A stretch of 64,000 nt of DNA, from NCBI GenBank assembly GCA_965220075.1, contig OZ244806.1, positions 1,426,001-1,490,000 of the forward strand. Direction: 5' to 3'. The DNA comes from G965220075 sp965220075 (lineage in GTDB: Bacteria; Chloroflexota; UBA11872). A program made the position numbers and the translations under genes. The notes beneath the pieces were generated by a model, which saw nothing but the letters and a program-made list of their open reading frames with translations, did no database searches and was not told where the DNA came from. This document shows positions 42,390 to 52,210 of the stretch, one piece after another (the first letter of the stretch is position 1; every line of letters starts with the position of its first letter).

Positions 42390-43466
42390 ATGGCCACGCA
42401 GCTTCGCCACCTCTACTTGTCGGTACACGCGCTCAGCTGGCTCGACATCCCGCCCGGCGACGCGCGCCGGCATCTCCGCCAGCAGGACCAGTTCGATGGG
42501 CGCGTTGAGATGGGAATGGCCATCGAGAACGTGCTGAAGGAGCGCTATGAGAGGCTGGTGGACGGGACGGCCGATGACGAGGGCATGTACATGCTTCCCA
42601 CCCGCCTTCCCGCGCCCGACGCGTTCATCGACTACGCCCAAGAGCGGATGGGCCCGCGGGCGGTCCGATCGCGCGCCGAGGGCGGCGCGGAAGTCTATGA
42701 GCGGCTATTCGGCCCTGAGTTCTTCGAGGAGCTGGAGCAGGACCAGCGCGAGGCGATACGCCGGCGGGGTCTCCCGGATGGTTTCCTGACAGCCGATCAG
42801 CTCCGCCGCGGCGAGGCGGATAGAGGGCATCGCCCCGAGTTGCCGGCCGGAGGTCTGAACCAGACGGAGATTCGCGGCTGGATGTCGGCCAAGGCGTGGG
42901 CTCGCGACTTGTGCGAGCAGTTCGAGGTTAACGGTCTGGCGTTCGACCCCGCCACGGTCAAGGCGGAGGCGTTTGGAGGCGACTGGTCCTACTGCGCGGG
43001 TAGCTATCCCGTCCAGATTGGGCGCGCGCTCGGGCTGGCGTCTCCGATCGAGCGTCGGTTCGACCTCATCAATCCCTCCGAGGGACCCCTGCTCATGCGG
43101 TCCACGCTGGTGGATCAAAACCTGCCGATGCCGGCCAACATTCGCCTTTTCATATGGGACTACGCCGACAGCGAGGGGAGTCGCTACGTCGCGCAGTTCT
43201 GGGAAGGCCTGCGGGGCATCATGGACCCGCCCCACCAGGTGTCGGTCGAGATTCCCTGCGGCGCCGCGAGCGAGGTCAACCTTTGGGGCATGGGGCTCGG
43301 CCGCGCGGTCGGTCTGGACGAGCAGCACGGCAGCCGGTTGACGCTCAGCGTGGGCAGCGGCGGCCACACTCCGATCAAGGCGTCCCTCGTCATGACGAGA
43401 GACGATATGCCGCTCGATGATTTCCGCGCCGCGCTGCTGGCGGGAGAGGTCTCCGAAGCGGGCTGA
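42390..43466 (+). CDS. Hypothetical protein of unknown family
   Basis: A 358-residue soluble protein with no recognised domain. It opens with QLRHLYLSVHALSWLD, has an acidic helical middle (FFEELEQDQREAIRRRG) and a beta-rich C-terminal half with SYCAGSYPVQIGRALGL, LLMRSTLVDQNLPMPANIRL and SVGSGGHTPIKASLVM. The early His-x-x-x-Trp region and WSYCAGSY are possible functional sites. ATG at 42390 is preceded by CGGAGGACAG. It stands alone between the CinA-like gene and the convergent TPP enzyme gene. Confidence 0.7.
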   Translation: MATQLRHLYLSVHALSWLDIPPGDARRHLRQQDQFDGRVEMGMAIENVLKERYERLVDGTADDEGMYMLPTRLPAPDAFIDYAQERMGPRAVRSRAEGGAEVYERLFGPEFFEELEQDQREAIRRRGLPDGFLTADQLRRGEADRGHRPELPAGGLNQTEIRGWMSAKAWARDLCEQFEVNGLAFDPATVKAEAFGGDWSYCAGSYPVQIGRALGLASPIERRFDLINPSEGPLLMRSTLVDQNLPMPANIRLFIWDYADSEGSRYVAQFWEGLRGIMDPPHQVSVEIPCGAASEVNLWGMGLGRAVGLDEQHGSRLTLSVGSGGHTPIKASLVMTRDDMPLDDFRAALLAGEVSEAG

Positions 43467-43497
43467 GCTTCGCGTCCGTGGCCAGTTGGGGTGGTCC

Positions 43498-45150
43498 CTA
43501 CGCGAAGGCGCCTTTATGCGAGAAGGCGTTCTCTTCGCTGGTTATGAACTCCAGAAGCGCGGCCCGGCCCTCTTCGGTCGCCTTCCGGGCGCGCAGGATC
43601 GCCGGTCCCACCTCCGCCGGATGCTCGACTCGCTCTGCCCAGCCGCCCATGGCGACAGCCATGTCCGCGTAGTTGCCGCCGATGTCACGGGTTCCGTAGA
43701 GCTCGTGGGATCTGGCTAGATGGTCGACCTCGATAGCCATGCTCGAGTTGTTCAAGACGACGGTAAGAATTGGAATGTCGCAGCGGACCGCCGTCTCGAA
43801 GTCCAACCCCGTCATGCCGAAGGCGGCATCGCCCATGAAGTTGACCGCAAACTTGCTCGGGTCCGCGAGCTTCGCGCCCAGGCTCAGCCCAAGCCCTGTG
43901 CCAAGTCCGTGCGACTTGCCCCAGCCGAGGTAGGTGTGAGGCCCGCCCGCCCGATAGAACGGCATGATCTGGTCGCGCGGGCTGCCCGAGTCGTGGGTCA
44001 CCACCGCCTCGGCCGGATCGACGTTCTGCATGAACTCCCAGATGACGCGGTAAGGGTTGATCGGCACCTCGTCAGAGGTGAGTTTGGAGCTCCAAGCGGC
44101 CAGCCACGCGCGGTGCAGTGAAGCGATCTCGGCCGCGGCGGCGCCGTCGCGGACGCGGCCCCCGCTCGCCATCAGCTCCCGGCAAGCTTCGATTATCTGG
44201 AGCAGCACCAGCCTGGCGTCTCCGACAAGCGCGTGATCGACGTCGTAGTGCTTGCCGATGTCTTCGGCGTTGTCGGTCGCTTGGATGAGCGTCTTGCCGC
44301 GCGGAATAGTCATAGTCATCATGTGCTTCGTGAAGCTCGTGCCCACGCCCAGGATCACGTCCGCCTGGCTCACGAAGCGGTGGACCGGGTCGTTCATGAC
44401 GCGGGTTCCGCTGCCCAATGACAGCTCGTGGGTCTCGGGAAAGGCGCTCTTCCCCGCCATGGTGGTCACCACGGGCGTCTGCAGAAGCTCCGCCAGCTCC
44501 AGCAGCTCGTTGCCGGCTTCGGCGTACAGGACGCCCTGTCCGGCCAGGATCACCGGGTTTCGCGCGTCCAGAAGGGCCTTTGCGGCCGCCAGCGCGTCCT
44601 CGGGATCAGCCTGCGACAGGGTCGCCTTGACCGACCTGTAACCGGCCAGGATCGACGCGTCCACCTCGGCTTCCGCGACGTCGGCCGGAATCTCGACCAT
44701 CACCGGCCCCGGGCGTCCCAGCCGCAGGGCGGCAAAGGCCCTCCGCATGGTGTCGGCCACTCGACCCGGTGTATTGATCTGCTCGATGTGCCTGGTCACG
44801 TTCGCGTAGCTGCGCAGCGAGCTGAAGAAGGGAACCAGGCCGTCGCTCTCACGAGCATGGCCCAGCGGGAGGACAAGCATCGGCACGGCATCTGCGTAGG
44901 CCGTGGCGACCCCGGCAAATGCGTTCTCGGTTCCCGGTCCGTACTGCATCGCGAACACACCCGGGGGTTTGCCGTTGGTGACTCGTGCGTAGCCGTCCGC
45001 GATGCCCACGCCGACCCGCTCCTGCCGGCAGATGATCGGCCGTATTCCGATCTCGGCCGCCGACTCGATGATCGGCGTCGTTGGATAAGCGCTGAGGTAC
45101 TCGATGCCCTCGATCTTCAATATGCGCGCGATGACGTCAACTGTTTTCAT
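43498..45150 (-). CDS. Thiamine-pyrophosphate-dependent enzyme (acetolactate synthase-like)
   Basis: A 550-residue three-domain TPP enzyme. The activating Glu is in ICRQERVGVGIADGYARV. The middle domain carries NPVILAGQGVLYAEAGNELL, and the cofactor motif is in MGDAAFGMTGLDFETAVRCD with NN in VVLNNSSMAIE (GDA in place of GDG). It resembles ilvB-type, oxalyl-CoA- and benzoylformate-decarboxylase-like proteins, and no acetolactate synthase small subunit is nearby, so the substrate is open. ATG at 45150 has GGGAGAAG upstream. Confidence 0.85.
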   Translation of the reverse strand: MKTVDVIARILKIEGIEYLSAYPTTPIIESAAEIGIRPIICRQERVGVGIADGYARVTNGKPPGVFAMQYGPGTENAFAGVATAYADAVPMLVLPLGHARESDGLVPFFSSLRSYANVTRHIEQINTPGRVADTMRRAFAALRLGRPGPVMVEIPADVAEAEVDASILAGYRSVKATLSQADPEDALAAAKALLDARNPVILAGQGVLYAEAGNELLELAELLQTPVVTTMAGKSAFPETHELSLGSGTRVMNDPVHRFVSQADVILGVGTSFTKHMMTMTIPRGKTLIQATDNAEDIGKHYDVDHALVGDARLVLLQIIEACRELMASGGRVRDGAAAAEIASLHRAWLAAWSSKLTSDEVPINPYRVIWEFMQNVDPAEAVVTHDSGSPRDQIMPFYRAGGPHTYLGWGKSHGLGTGLGLSLGAKLADPSKFAVNFMGDAAFGMTGLDFETAVRCDIPILTVVLNNSSMAIEVDHLARSHELYGTRDIGGNYADMAVAMGGWAERVEHPAEVGPAILRARKATEEGRAALLEFITSEENAFSHKGAFA

Positions 45151-45244
45151 TGGTTGCTTCTCCCGCGGTTAGGTTGGTGACCGGTCCGGATGTCGCGGCG
45201 GGTCGTGCCGCGTACACGTACGCAGCACGACCGGACCCGCCTGC

Positions 45245-47830
45245 TTACCCACCACCGCGCGCCGCCGAAAGCTCAAGCGTATGGCGGCCGGCGCCGATGC
45301 GGTGGCGGACCAGACCCTCGTCACGCGCGGACGCGGCATCGGTCGAGGCCGGCTCTGGCACATCCACGCGTGCTCCGTTGTGGATGAGCACGGGGTCCGA
45401 TACAGGGTTGCCGGGCAGCTCCACGGTGGCGGTGGCGCCGTGCGGTATCTCGGCGGTCAGGCGCAGTCCGGCGCCGGTGCGGCGCCACTCCACCGTGAGG
45501 TCGCCCTTGGGCGTGGGCATTATGCCCTTCGCCCACTCGAGGTCGCCGACGTGAGGGCGAATGGTGCACTCGTCGAATCCCGGCGCGGTCGGCTGTATGC
45601 CGGCTATGCGAGTTGACATAACGTAGCCGACGAACACGGCGCCGGCGTGCACCAGGCTGCGCACGCCCTTGGGGCGCAGGCGCACGCTGCGCGGCAGCTC
45701 TTCGTCCGACTGGATGGGGTACTTGCCGCTGAACGGGTCCCAGCACTCCCACAGGGTGGGGTTGTCGGCCGCTTCCAGTATGTGCGGGTAGCGCTCTCGA
45801 ATGATGTCTATCGCCAGCTGGTCGAGTCCGGCCGCGAGCAGTCCGTCGAGCACCGGCGAAACCGCCAGGATGTTGGCCGCCACGAAATCCGTGTCGTCGC
45901 CCGGAAAATGCGCGGCGATCCGCGCTACCTGCTCGGCGCTCGGGATGCCGTAGCGCAAGGCCAGGCCGTTCGTGTGCTCGCTGGCAATGCCCGTGAGTTC
46001 GCCAAGATGGTGCGAGTCTCCGTAGCGTCCGGCGGTCTCATCCCAAAACACCTGCTGAACTCCCGACCGCACCTCGTCCGCCGTAGAGCGCCAGCGCTCT
46101 GCGTCCGCCGCGTCTCCGAAGTAGTCGGCTAGCTCGGCCGCGGCCTCCAGACCGTCGACGTAGAGGACGCTGAGCATGCCGCAAGTGCCGCGCATGTCGG
46201 TTGGCGCGGAGTCGTCGAAGATCATGGCCATGGGCAGTCCGTCGAGCACTCCGCGCTCATCGCGGTAGGGCTCGAACCAGTCGATCTGGCGCTTGATGCT
46301 CGGGTAGAGCTCTTCCGTCACTGCGCGGTTTCCGGTGTGCAGAAAGTAGTTGAGCACTTTGCGCGACCACTGCAACCCGATGGTTGGGCCGTTGTAGCGG
46401 CGCGGCTCCTCGGGCGGATAGTCCTGCTGCAACATGCCGTCGCCGCGGTCGCTGAGTAGAAAGGCCCGCAAGAAGCGATCCAGCACCGCTACGCCGCCGT
46501 AGGTCACCAGGGCTACGTGGTCGGTGTAGCAAGCGCACGGCGACCAGGCCACGCGCTCGCGATGCGCGTCGCAGACCAGCGTGTCCTCGATGTGCAGGTA
46601 GGCGGTATCCACGCAGGCGCGCCAGAGTTTGGTGAGAACCGGATCGGAACACTCGAACAGCCCGCGTTCCTCGGCGGGATAGGTGTATTCGTTGACTGAA
46701 ATCGACTCGATCGTCACGGGTGTTTCCAGGCTGCGCACTCCGAGATGCAGGTAGCGAAACTGCCGGTACTCGGCCACCTCCCAGGTCTGGTCGCCGGCCC
46801 GCGCCTGGTAGCGGTCGCCGTAGGCCACCCCCGGCGGGACCCGCTCGTTGACCAGGTGCTGGCCGTAGGTCATGTCGAGCATCGCGTCCTTGCCGGCCGA
46901 AAGGCGGACCCGCGGGAAACCGAAGATCTGACGTCCGAAGTCCACTATCACGTAGGGCGCACGAATCCCGCAGCCGACCTTGTAGCCGCTCTGAAAGGTG
47001 GCTGCCTGGCCGTCGTTCGCCAGCAGCGACTCCGGGTTATCGGCGCTGGCGAGCTCGAGCGGGAGTTGCATCTCGCTGAACAGCAACGCGGAAACGCTTC
47101 TTTCGCGGGACCGCGCGAGGTCGATCACTTCGCCAACCTTGGTCAGGCGGGCCGGAAAGATCTCCTTCTCGGCGAGCATGGGGATGTCGCGCGCCTCCAG
47201 CAGGAACCATTCGATATCGGTGTGGTGGATGCGCTGGGCGGGATCCCAATCCGAGTCGTCGTAACCGAGGTTCATCCAGTCGCTCGGATCGCGTGTGGCG
47301 TCGAATATGTCGGGCGCGCCGATGAGATAGTCCGGCGCTTCCAGCTCACGCTGCCATCCGCGCGCCGGGCGCAGCCGCCAGGATTCGTCCGTGCCGATGC
47401 TTTGCACGGCGCCGTCGGCGCTCTCCATGTCGAGCTGCGCCCAAAGGCCCGCGCGCTCGCCCACTGTGTAGGCGTTGCCGCTCCACCCGCCCCAGCCATC
47501 GCCCCGCGGCGCAGTGCCGTAGTGGTAAGCGCGCACGGCGATTGCGTTGGCGCCGGGCGTCAGATGCTCGGCCACCTGGTAGGTGTCGTAGGTCTTGCGC
47601 CGCGGATCGCTGCGCGCCGGACCGCGCCCCAGGCATGCGCCGTTGATGAATACCAGGTATCGGTCCGAAGCCGTGACGTGCAGCCGCGCATTTTGCGGCA
47701 GGTCGGTCAAGTCGAAAGTGCGCCGCGCGTATAGATAGAAGTGGAAGGGCTTCTCCTCGCCGCCGTCCCAAATCCACTCGCCAACCGCGCTGTGAACCGG
47801 CGTCAGCTGTTTGGTTACGGGTCCGCGCAT
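45245..47830 (-). CDS. Glycoside hydrolase family 78 (alpha-L-rhamnosidase-like)
   Basis: An 861-residue enzyme. The N-terminal beta-sandwich domains include YLYARRTFDL and YLVFINGACLGRGPARSD, typical of the GH78 carbohydrate-binding module. The catalytic (alpha/alpha)6 barrel carries VCDAHRERVAWSPCACYTDH with a DxxRERxxW-like motif, and the HAGAVFVGYVMSTRIAG end precedes a C-terminal sandwich. There is no signal peptide, so it is probably cytosolic. It should release terminal rhamnose or a similar deoxysugar. ATG at 47830 has GGGAG upstream. Confidence 0.85.
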   Translation of the reverse strand: MRGPVTKQLTPVHSAVGEWIWDGGEEKPFHFYLYARRTFDLTDLPQNARLHVTASDRYLVFINGACLGRGPARSDPRRKTYDTYQVAEHLTPGANAIAVRAYHYGTAPRGDGWGGWSGNAYTVGERAGLWAQLDMESADGAVQSIGTDESWRLRPARGWQRELEAPDYLIGAPDIFDATRDPSDWMNLGYDDSDWDPAQRIHHTDIEWFLLEARDIPMLAEKEIFPARLTKVGEVIDLARSRERSVSALLFSEMQLPLELASADNPESLLANDGQAATFQSGYKVGCGIRAPYVIVDFGRQIFGFPRVRLSAGKDAMLDMTYGQHLVNERVPPGVAYGDRYQARAGDQTWEVAEYRQFRYLHLGVRSLETPVTIESISVNEYTYPAEERGLFECSDPVLTKLWRACVDTAYLHIEDTLVCDAHRERVAWSPCACYTDHVALVTYGGVAVLDRFLRAFLLSDRGDGMLQQDYPPEEPRRYNGPTIGLQWSRKVLNYFLHTGNRAVTEELYPSIKRQIDWFEPYRDERGVLDGLPMAMIFDDSAPTDMRGTCGMLSVLYVDGLEAAAELADYFGDAADAERWRSTADEVRSGVQQVFWDETAGRYGDSHHLGELTGIASEHTNGLALRYGIPSAEQVARIAAHFPGDDTDFVAANILAVSPVLDGLLAAGLDQLAIDIIRERYPHILEAADNPTLWECWDPFSGKYPIQSDEELPRSVRLRPKGVRSLVHAGAVFVGYVMSTRIAGIQPTAPGFDECTIRPHVGDLEWAKGIMPTPKGDLTVEWRRTGAGLRLTAEIPHGATATVELPGNPVSDPVLIHNGARVDVPEPASTDAASARDEGLVRHRIGAGRHTLELSAARGGG

Positions 47831-48069
47831 GGTTTTTCTCCCGGTGGATAAGGACCGTCGCGCGTCACCGCGCGATGAGTTCGGAGCGCGCGCGGCGGGC
47901 GCATCAGCTGCCGGCTAGATTATCCGATTACCCCGAAGCGGCTCGTCCCGAAGGGTATTCAGGGCGGCCGGTTGGCGCTGTCGCCCGCTTGTCCGCCGGC
48001 GGGCCGGTCTGACGCGGGGCGCTCGGGATACAGCGCCATGCCTCCGGCGCCTGGCGCGCGGCGTTGCGG

Positions 48070-49479
48070 CTAGTATCGAACGTCGATCTCGACCGCCGTG
48101 ATCGATGCGGTCCCCGCGTCCACCCATAGCTGCACTTGATTGCGGCCTGTTTCGAGCTGGTCCGGCGTGAGCTCGAACTTGATGATGGGACCCACGCGGC
48201 ACGGCGCACCAACGCTTTGCCGGTTCAGATTTGCGCCTACCAGATCCTCATCCGAAAGCTCCTCGCAATCGACAATCAGCTCAATTCGCTCGGGCGCTGG
48301 CGGCTCCGTGAAATCCTCCCCCACCATGATGGGCACGTCCGTCCAGTTGCCAGCCTCCAGGCGGACCGGCAGCACGCAGTGCAACCAGTTGTGAGGGTAT
48401 ACGCGGGTGGGTTTGCCGCGATCGGCGGCGAAGCGCTTGTTCTTGCCGCGCAGGGACTCCGGATCGTCGATCTCGTTTAGCAAAGGTCTCTGATACGCCC
48501 ACCGGGCGTGTTCCCGCGGCCTGTGCTCGTGCGAGTGCGCGTTCCAGTTGAACGTGTAGATGCCGTCCGCGCCTTGATGCCAGTAGTTGGCCGCCAGAGC
48601 GCGGGCCATCTCCGTGGAGATAGGGTTGTAACTGCTCGGCCAGGCATACAGGCAGGGATAGACTCTTACGTCAGTGCCCTCCGCAAGCTGCTTGAATTCC
48701 GCTACTTCAATGTCGATCGCGCCGCTTCCCAGCACCAGGAGATCCAGCAGGTCTTCCTCTATCCAATCGGCGACGTCGAAGCCGTCCAGCTCGCAGGCTC
48801 TCAGGCTTTCACTGACTCGGGCCGCCAGCGCTATCGGCCGACCGCGGTCACTGCCGACTCGATTGAGATGTCTCCTTACACTCGCCAGGAACTCGGTGAG
48901 CAGGTGGGCGTTCGGGGGCTCTTCACCCGGGATGAAGTAGGGGGGACTGCGCAGGAAGTCAATCTCCAGGCCGTCGAAGCCGTACTTCTGAAAGATCTCC
49001 TCAATAACGGCGAGCTTGAGGTTTCTGACCCGCTCGATCGCAAAGTTGAGGTTCAGGTGGCCCCCATAGGCGTGGCCGCGTCCAATCGTCCACTCGGGGT
49101 TCCGGGTCTTGAACGCGGCAAGCAAGTGGTCGTGTCCAAGGGAATCATGACAGTCGTTGAGCCGGAGAGAGTAAAAGACGTCGACGCCGCGTTCCTTAGC
49201 CTCGCGTACCACGATGCTGGGTGGGTCGTTTCCGCTGTCGATCAACCGCCACAAAGCCGGGTCGATTGTGCCAACGTGCTGTCCGGTAAACTCTAGGATT
49301 GCACTCTCGTAGTTGGCCGTGTTGCCTCCCGCCCCATCCATCCAAAACAGCGCGTCCACCTGGCTGTCCTCTAGGAAGCCAACGACGCCTTTTGCATAGT
49401 CTTCAACGCCGGTTGAATTCATTAGTATGCCGCTCGAATCCATGTTATAGATGTTGCGGTACGGCTTAGTCAGCGCCAT
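48070..49479 (-). CDS. TIM-barrel glycosidase-like protein (GHL10-type)
   Basis: A 469-residue protein. The first 330 residues read as a TIM barrel, with REAKERGVDVFYSLRLNDCH, HLNLNFAIERVRN, the strand FDGLEIDFLRSP holding acidic residues at a glycosidase-like position, and HQGADGIYTFNWNAHS. The C-terminal 130 residues are a beta-sandwich. This matches putative glycosyl-hydrolase-like (GHL10/DUF187-like) proteins; the substrate is unknown. It is 239 nt upstream of the GH78 gene on the same strand and may be co-regulated. ATG at 49479 follows GAGG. Confidence 0.7.
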   Translation of the reverse strand: MALTKPYRNIYNMDSSGILMNSTGVEDYAKGVVGFLEDSQVDALFWMDGAGGNTANYESAILEFTGQHVGTIDPALWRLIDSGNDPPSIVVREAKERGVDVFYSLRLNDCHDSLGHDHLLAAFKTRNPEWTIGRGHAYGGHLNLNFAIERVRNLKLAVIEEIFQKYGFDGLEIDFLRSPPYFIPGEEPPNAHLLTEFLASVRRHLNRVGSDRGRPIALAARVSESLRACELDGFDVADWIEEDLLDLLVLGSGAIDIEVAEFKQLAEGTDVRVYPCLYAWPSSYNPISTEMARALAANYWHQGADGIYTFNWNAHSHEHRPREHARWAYQRPLLNEIDDPESLRGKNKRFAADRGKPTRVYPHNWLHCVLPVRLEAGNWTDVPIMVGEDFTEPPAPERIELIVDCEELSDEDLVGANLNRQSVGAPCRVGPIIKFELTPDQLETGRNQVQLWVDAGTASITAVEIDVRY

Positions 49480-49949
49480 GTTTTAGCCTCATGATGAGTA
49501 AAGAGTTAGATCGCACGGCATAATCGTTACTGGCGATTACGCGGATCGCCTGCGTGAATATCATGGTCATGAACGGTTCTACCGCCTCAGACTACGCACG
49601 GCTGAATTCCGGCTTGTAGTCTCGCACAGTCGCGTGATGGCAGGTTCATCACAGTGTTCCAAGCTTGGCCGGGACCAAGGACGGCCGCGACCGGGGGCAG
49701 TGGGGTAGACGTAAGGCGTTTAGCGACGGTTCGCGCCGCGCGGGACACGCCGCGCTGATACGCTCGCCCGTCACGCCGCGCCGTTGCCCCCGCGACAGTG
49801 AATCCACGAATGCGGTTCGCGGGTTCCGGGCGCGGGCAACCGCAGGGTAGGGAGAAGGTCTTGGCGATTGAGTTGCGGCGGCGCACCGGCGCCCGCGTCA
49901 AGCGGGCCGGCCCGCCTGTGCGGCTCGCGGCGGCGGACCGCGGCTGAGC
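49480..49949. other. Divergent intergenic region
   Basis: About 470 nt between the glycosidase-like gene (minus) and the EamA gene (plus). The part near 49480-49600 is AT-richer and probably carries the glycosidase promoter. The remainder is GC-rich with only shadow frames. No repeat or RNA gene was seen. Confidence 0.5.
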
Positions 49950-50855
49950 GTGGCGTTCCTCGCCGCCCACATCGTTCTGGCCTCCTCGATCGGGATCACG
50001 GCCCGCACGGTCCAGGCGCGCGGTCTCGATTTCTTTCTGGTCACGGGCGTCAACTACCTGGCGGGCCTGGCGGCGGCGATCGTCTGGACGGCTCTTTCGG
50101 GCGGTTGGCAGTTCGACGCGCCTACCGTCGGGTTCGGCGTCTTGCAGGGCGCCCACTACGCCATTTCCATGTTCGGGGCGTTCCTGATGTTCCAGCGCGT
50201 AGGGCTGGGCGTGACTTTCACTCTGATCTACATGGCGGTGATCGTTCCCACCGCGGCGTCTTCGGTGCTCTTCGGCGAGCGGCTCGGCGCGCCCGCGCTG
50301 GCGGGGGCGATCCTGCTGCTCGTTTCGATCCCGTTCGTCGCCTGGCGCTCGGAGCGCCAGCGCTCCAGCGTTGGACTGGAGTGGTGGTACTGGCTGCTGG
50401 TTGCGGGGCTGATGGCCATAACCGGCGCCGGTCTGACCGGGGCCAAGGCCTTCGACGAGCTGTCGGCCCTGGGGCACCGGCCCACTTACGTGACCGTCGC
50501 TTTTGCGACCGCCGTTCCGATCGCGCTTGTGAGCTTCATGGCGCGCCACCGATTTCAGCCGGGGCTGCGAAGGCTCCGTGACGTCGTTGCCGGCCGGCAC
50601 GGAAGTCCGATCAGGGAGTTGAGCCCGCTGATCGCGATCGGCGTGTGGTTCGGCGTGGCCAACGCGAGTCAGCTCACCTTCTTCATCCTGGCGCTGCGCG
50701 ACGTACCCGGCACGGTTGCCTTTCCGGTTGCCACGGCCAGTGTGATCTTGCTCACCACCTTGGCGGGATACGTGTTCTGGCGGGAGCGGCACAGGCTGCT
50801 TACGATCGCCGGCGGCCTGCTGGCCTTGGCCGGTCTGGTGCTCGTCAACTTATAG
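49950..50855 (+). CDS. EamA/DMT-superfamily transporter
   Basis: A 301-residue membrane protein with ten hydrophobic segments in two five-helix EamA halves. The end of the first half reads FLMFQRVGLGVTFTLIYMAV then SSVLFGERLG; the second has FFILALRDVPGTVAFPVATA and YVFWRERHRLL. It would export or import small metabolites. The GTG at 49950 sits right at the first helix, so a few N-terminal residues may be missing from this model. Confidence 0.82.
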   Translation: MAFLAAHIVLASSIGITARTVQARGLDFFLVTGVNYLAGLAAAIVWTALSGGWQFDAPTVGFGVLQGAHYAISMFGAFLMFQRVGLGVTFTLIYMAVIVPTAASSVLFGERLGAPALAGAILLLVSIPFVAWRSERQRSSVGLEWWYWLLVAGLMAITGAGLTGAKAFDELSALGHRPTYVTVAFATAVPIALVSFMARHRFQPGLRRLRDVVAGRHGSPIRELSPLIAIGVWFGVANASQLTFFILALRDVPGTVAFPVATASVILLTTLAGYVFWRERHRLLTIAGGLLALAGLVLVNL

Positions 50856-50908
50856 GCTCGTATCCGTTATTCGCACCGGTGAGCCGGCTAGTACGCCCCC
50901 TTCTTATT

Positions 50909-50929
50909 ACTCCCCCCGCGAGGGGGAGT
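50909..50929. terminator. Hairpin between convergent genes
   Basis: ACTCCCCC (50909-50916) and GGGGGAGT (50922-50929) form a perfect 8-bp stem with a 5-nt loop between the converging EamA and Gfo/Idh genes. There is no T-tract, so it may be a bidirectional structural terminator or an mRNA 3' end stabiliser. Confidence 0.45.
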
Positions 50930-50977
50930 CGGCTCGGCGGGGGGTGTCGCGTCTACTTCGGAAGACGCCTGGCTAGA

Positions 50978-52045
50978 TCATCCTTGCCCGGCGGCCTCGG
51001 CGGCGGTCTGCCCTTGACCGTCCGCGTCGGCGCCCGACCAGCGGTGCAGCGCCGGGTAGAGCGTCAGCGAGCGGTCCTTCAGGGGCAGCTTCACCGGCAC
51101 GCTTCCCAGCCGCGCCGATTGCCGGGCGGCGATGGCCACCTCCAGCGCATGCCGCAGGTCGCGGCCCGAGATCGCCAGCTCGGCCCCTGTCTCGACCGCG
51201 GTCAGGAACGACCGTATAGACGAGCCCAGGTAGCCGAACTGGGGCCACCGAGAGGGCGTATAGGCCGGATCGATCCTGGTGCGCGCGCCCGAAGCGTCCA
51301 GTCCCCGGTAGACAACCGGCGGACCCCAATCCCAGCTGATCAGCGTGTTCTCGCTCCAGACATCCACTCCGCGGGGAGGCGTATCCGATCCAAAGACCGG
51401 GCATTGCAGGCCGTTGCTCATTCTGAAGAGACCGTTGATGGCAAGTCCCGCGTCGCTGTCGCGCTCCAGGAGCTCGGCGGGCGAGCCCCAGGCCGTCACC
51501 TCGCTCACCTGGGCCTGTGTGAGCAGCGTTAGCACCGCGATGTGCTGGCAGCCGCCGCCGGATATCTCGCGGCGCCATTGGTGCAGGCTGGCGCCGATCA
51601 GGGGGCCGAACTCGCCGTCGGCAATGCGCCTGGCGATCTGCTGAACTTCGTCCATCGCCCGCTGCAGGTTGCCGCCGGCCAGAACCACGCCGCGCTCTTC
51701 ACATACGTCCACCATCTCATCGGCGTGCGCGAGCGTTGCGGCTATGGGTTTGTCGGTGGACACGCCTCTGACCCCGGCCTCGGCGCAAGCGATCACGGCG
51801 TCCCGGCAGTAGGCCGTGGGGGTGACAACCGCCACCACGTCGGGCACCACCTCCGCCAGCATTGCCTCGGCATTCGGATAGAGCGCTTCTACCCCGAAGC
51901 GCGTGCCCACTATCCGGCGGCGTTCGGCGTTGACCTCGGCGATCGCCACGATCTCGGTATCGGGAAACGCCGTGTAGGCCTCCGCATATTGCTGTCCCAT
52001 GCGTCCGCATCCGACTATGCCTACCCGGTACTTAGCTTGGCTCAC
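50978..52045 (-). CDS. Gfo/Idh/MocA-family NAD(P)-dependent oxidoreductase
   Basis: A 355-residue enzyme with the Rossmann motif VGIVGCGRMGQQYAEAY and the catalytic motif STDKPIAATLAHADEM, a DKP form of EKP. The second domain has GGGCQHIAVLTLLTQAQV with a candidate catalytic His. It lies near glycoside hydrolases and a sugar-type transporter context, so oxidation of a sugar derivative is likely. GTG start at 52045. Confidence 0.86.
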   Translation of the reverse strand: MSQAKYRVGIVGCGRMGQQYAEAYTAFPDTEIVAIAEVNAERRRIVGTRFGVEALYPNAEAMLAEVVPDVVAVVTPTAYCRDAVIACAEAGVRGVSTDKPIAATLAHADEMVDVCEERGVVLAGGNLQRAMDEVQQIARRIADGEFGPLIGASLHQWRREISGGGCQHIAVLTLLTQAQVSEVTAWGSPAELLERDSDAGLAINGLFRMSNGLQCPVFGSDTPPRGVDVWSENTLISWDWGPPVVYRGLDASGARTRIDPAYTPSRWPQFGYLGSSIRSFLTAVETGAELAISGRDLRHALEVAIAARQSARLGSVPVKLPLKDRSLTLYPALHRWSGADADGQGQTAAEAAGQG

Positions 52046-52210
52046 CGGCTTCGACTCCCATCCGCGGCGCGAGAAGAACCGCGTGGCTGCGATTGTGGAC
52101 CCAAAAGGCTTCCGGCATCGATTCTCGGCCGCGCCAGCTTCAGGCTGAACATGCGCCCCGCCCGAACCACGTCTGCTTGAGAAGGACCCGGGTGATTCAT
52201 CTAAAGCGTG

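Noticed and set aside
49587..50792. A 401-codon minus-strand frame opposite the EamA gene
   Set aside because: Its composition is Arg/Gln/His/Gly-rich without motifs, while the plus strand shows ten membrane helices.
50909..50929. Intrinsic terminator of standard type
   Set aside because: The hairpin is real but lacks a T-tract in either direction, so it is listed only as a probable structural terminator.
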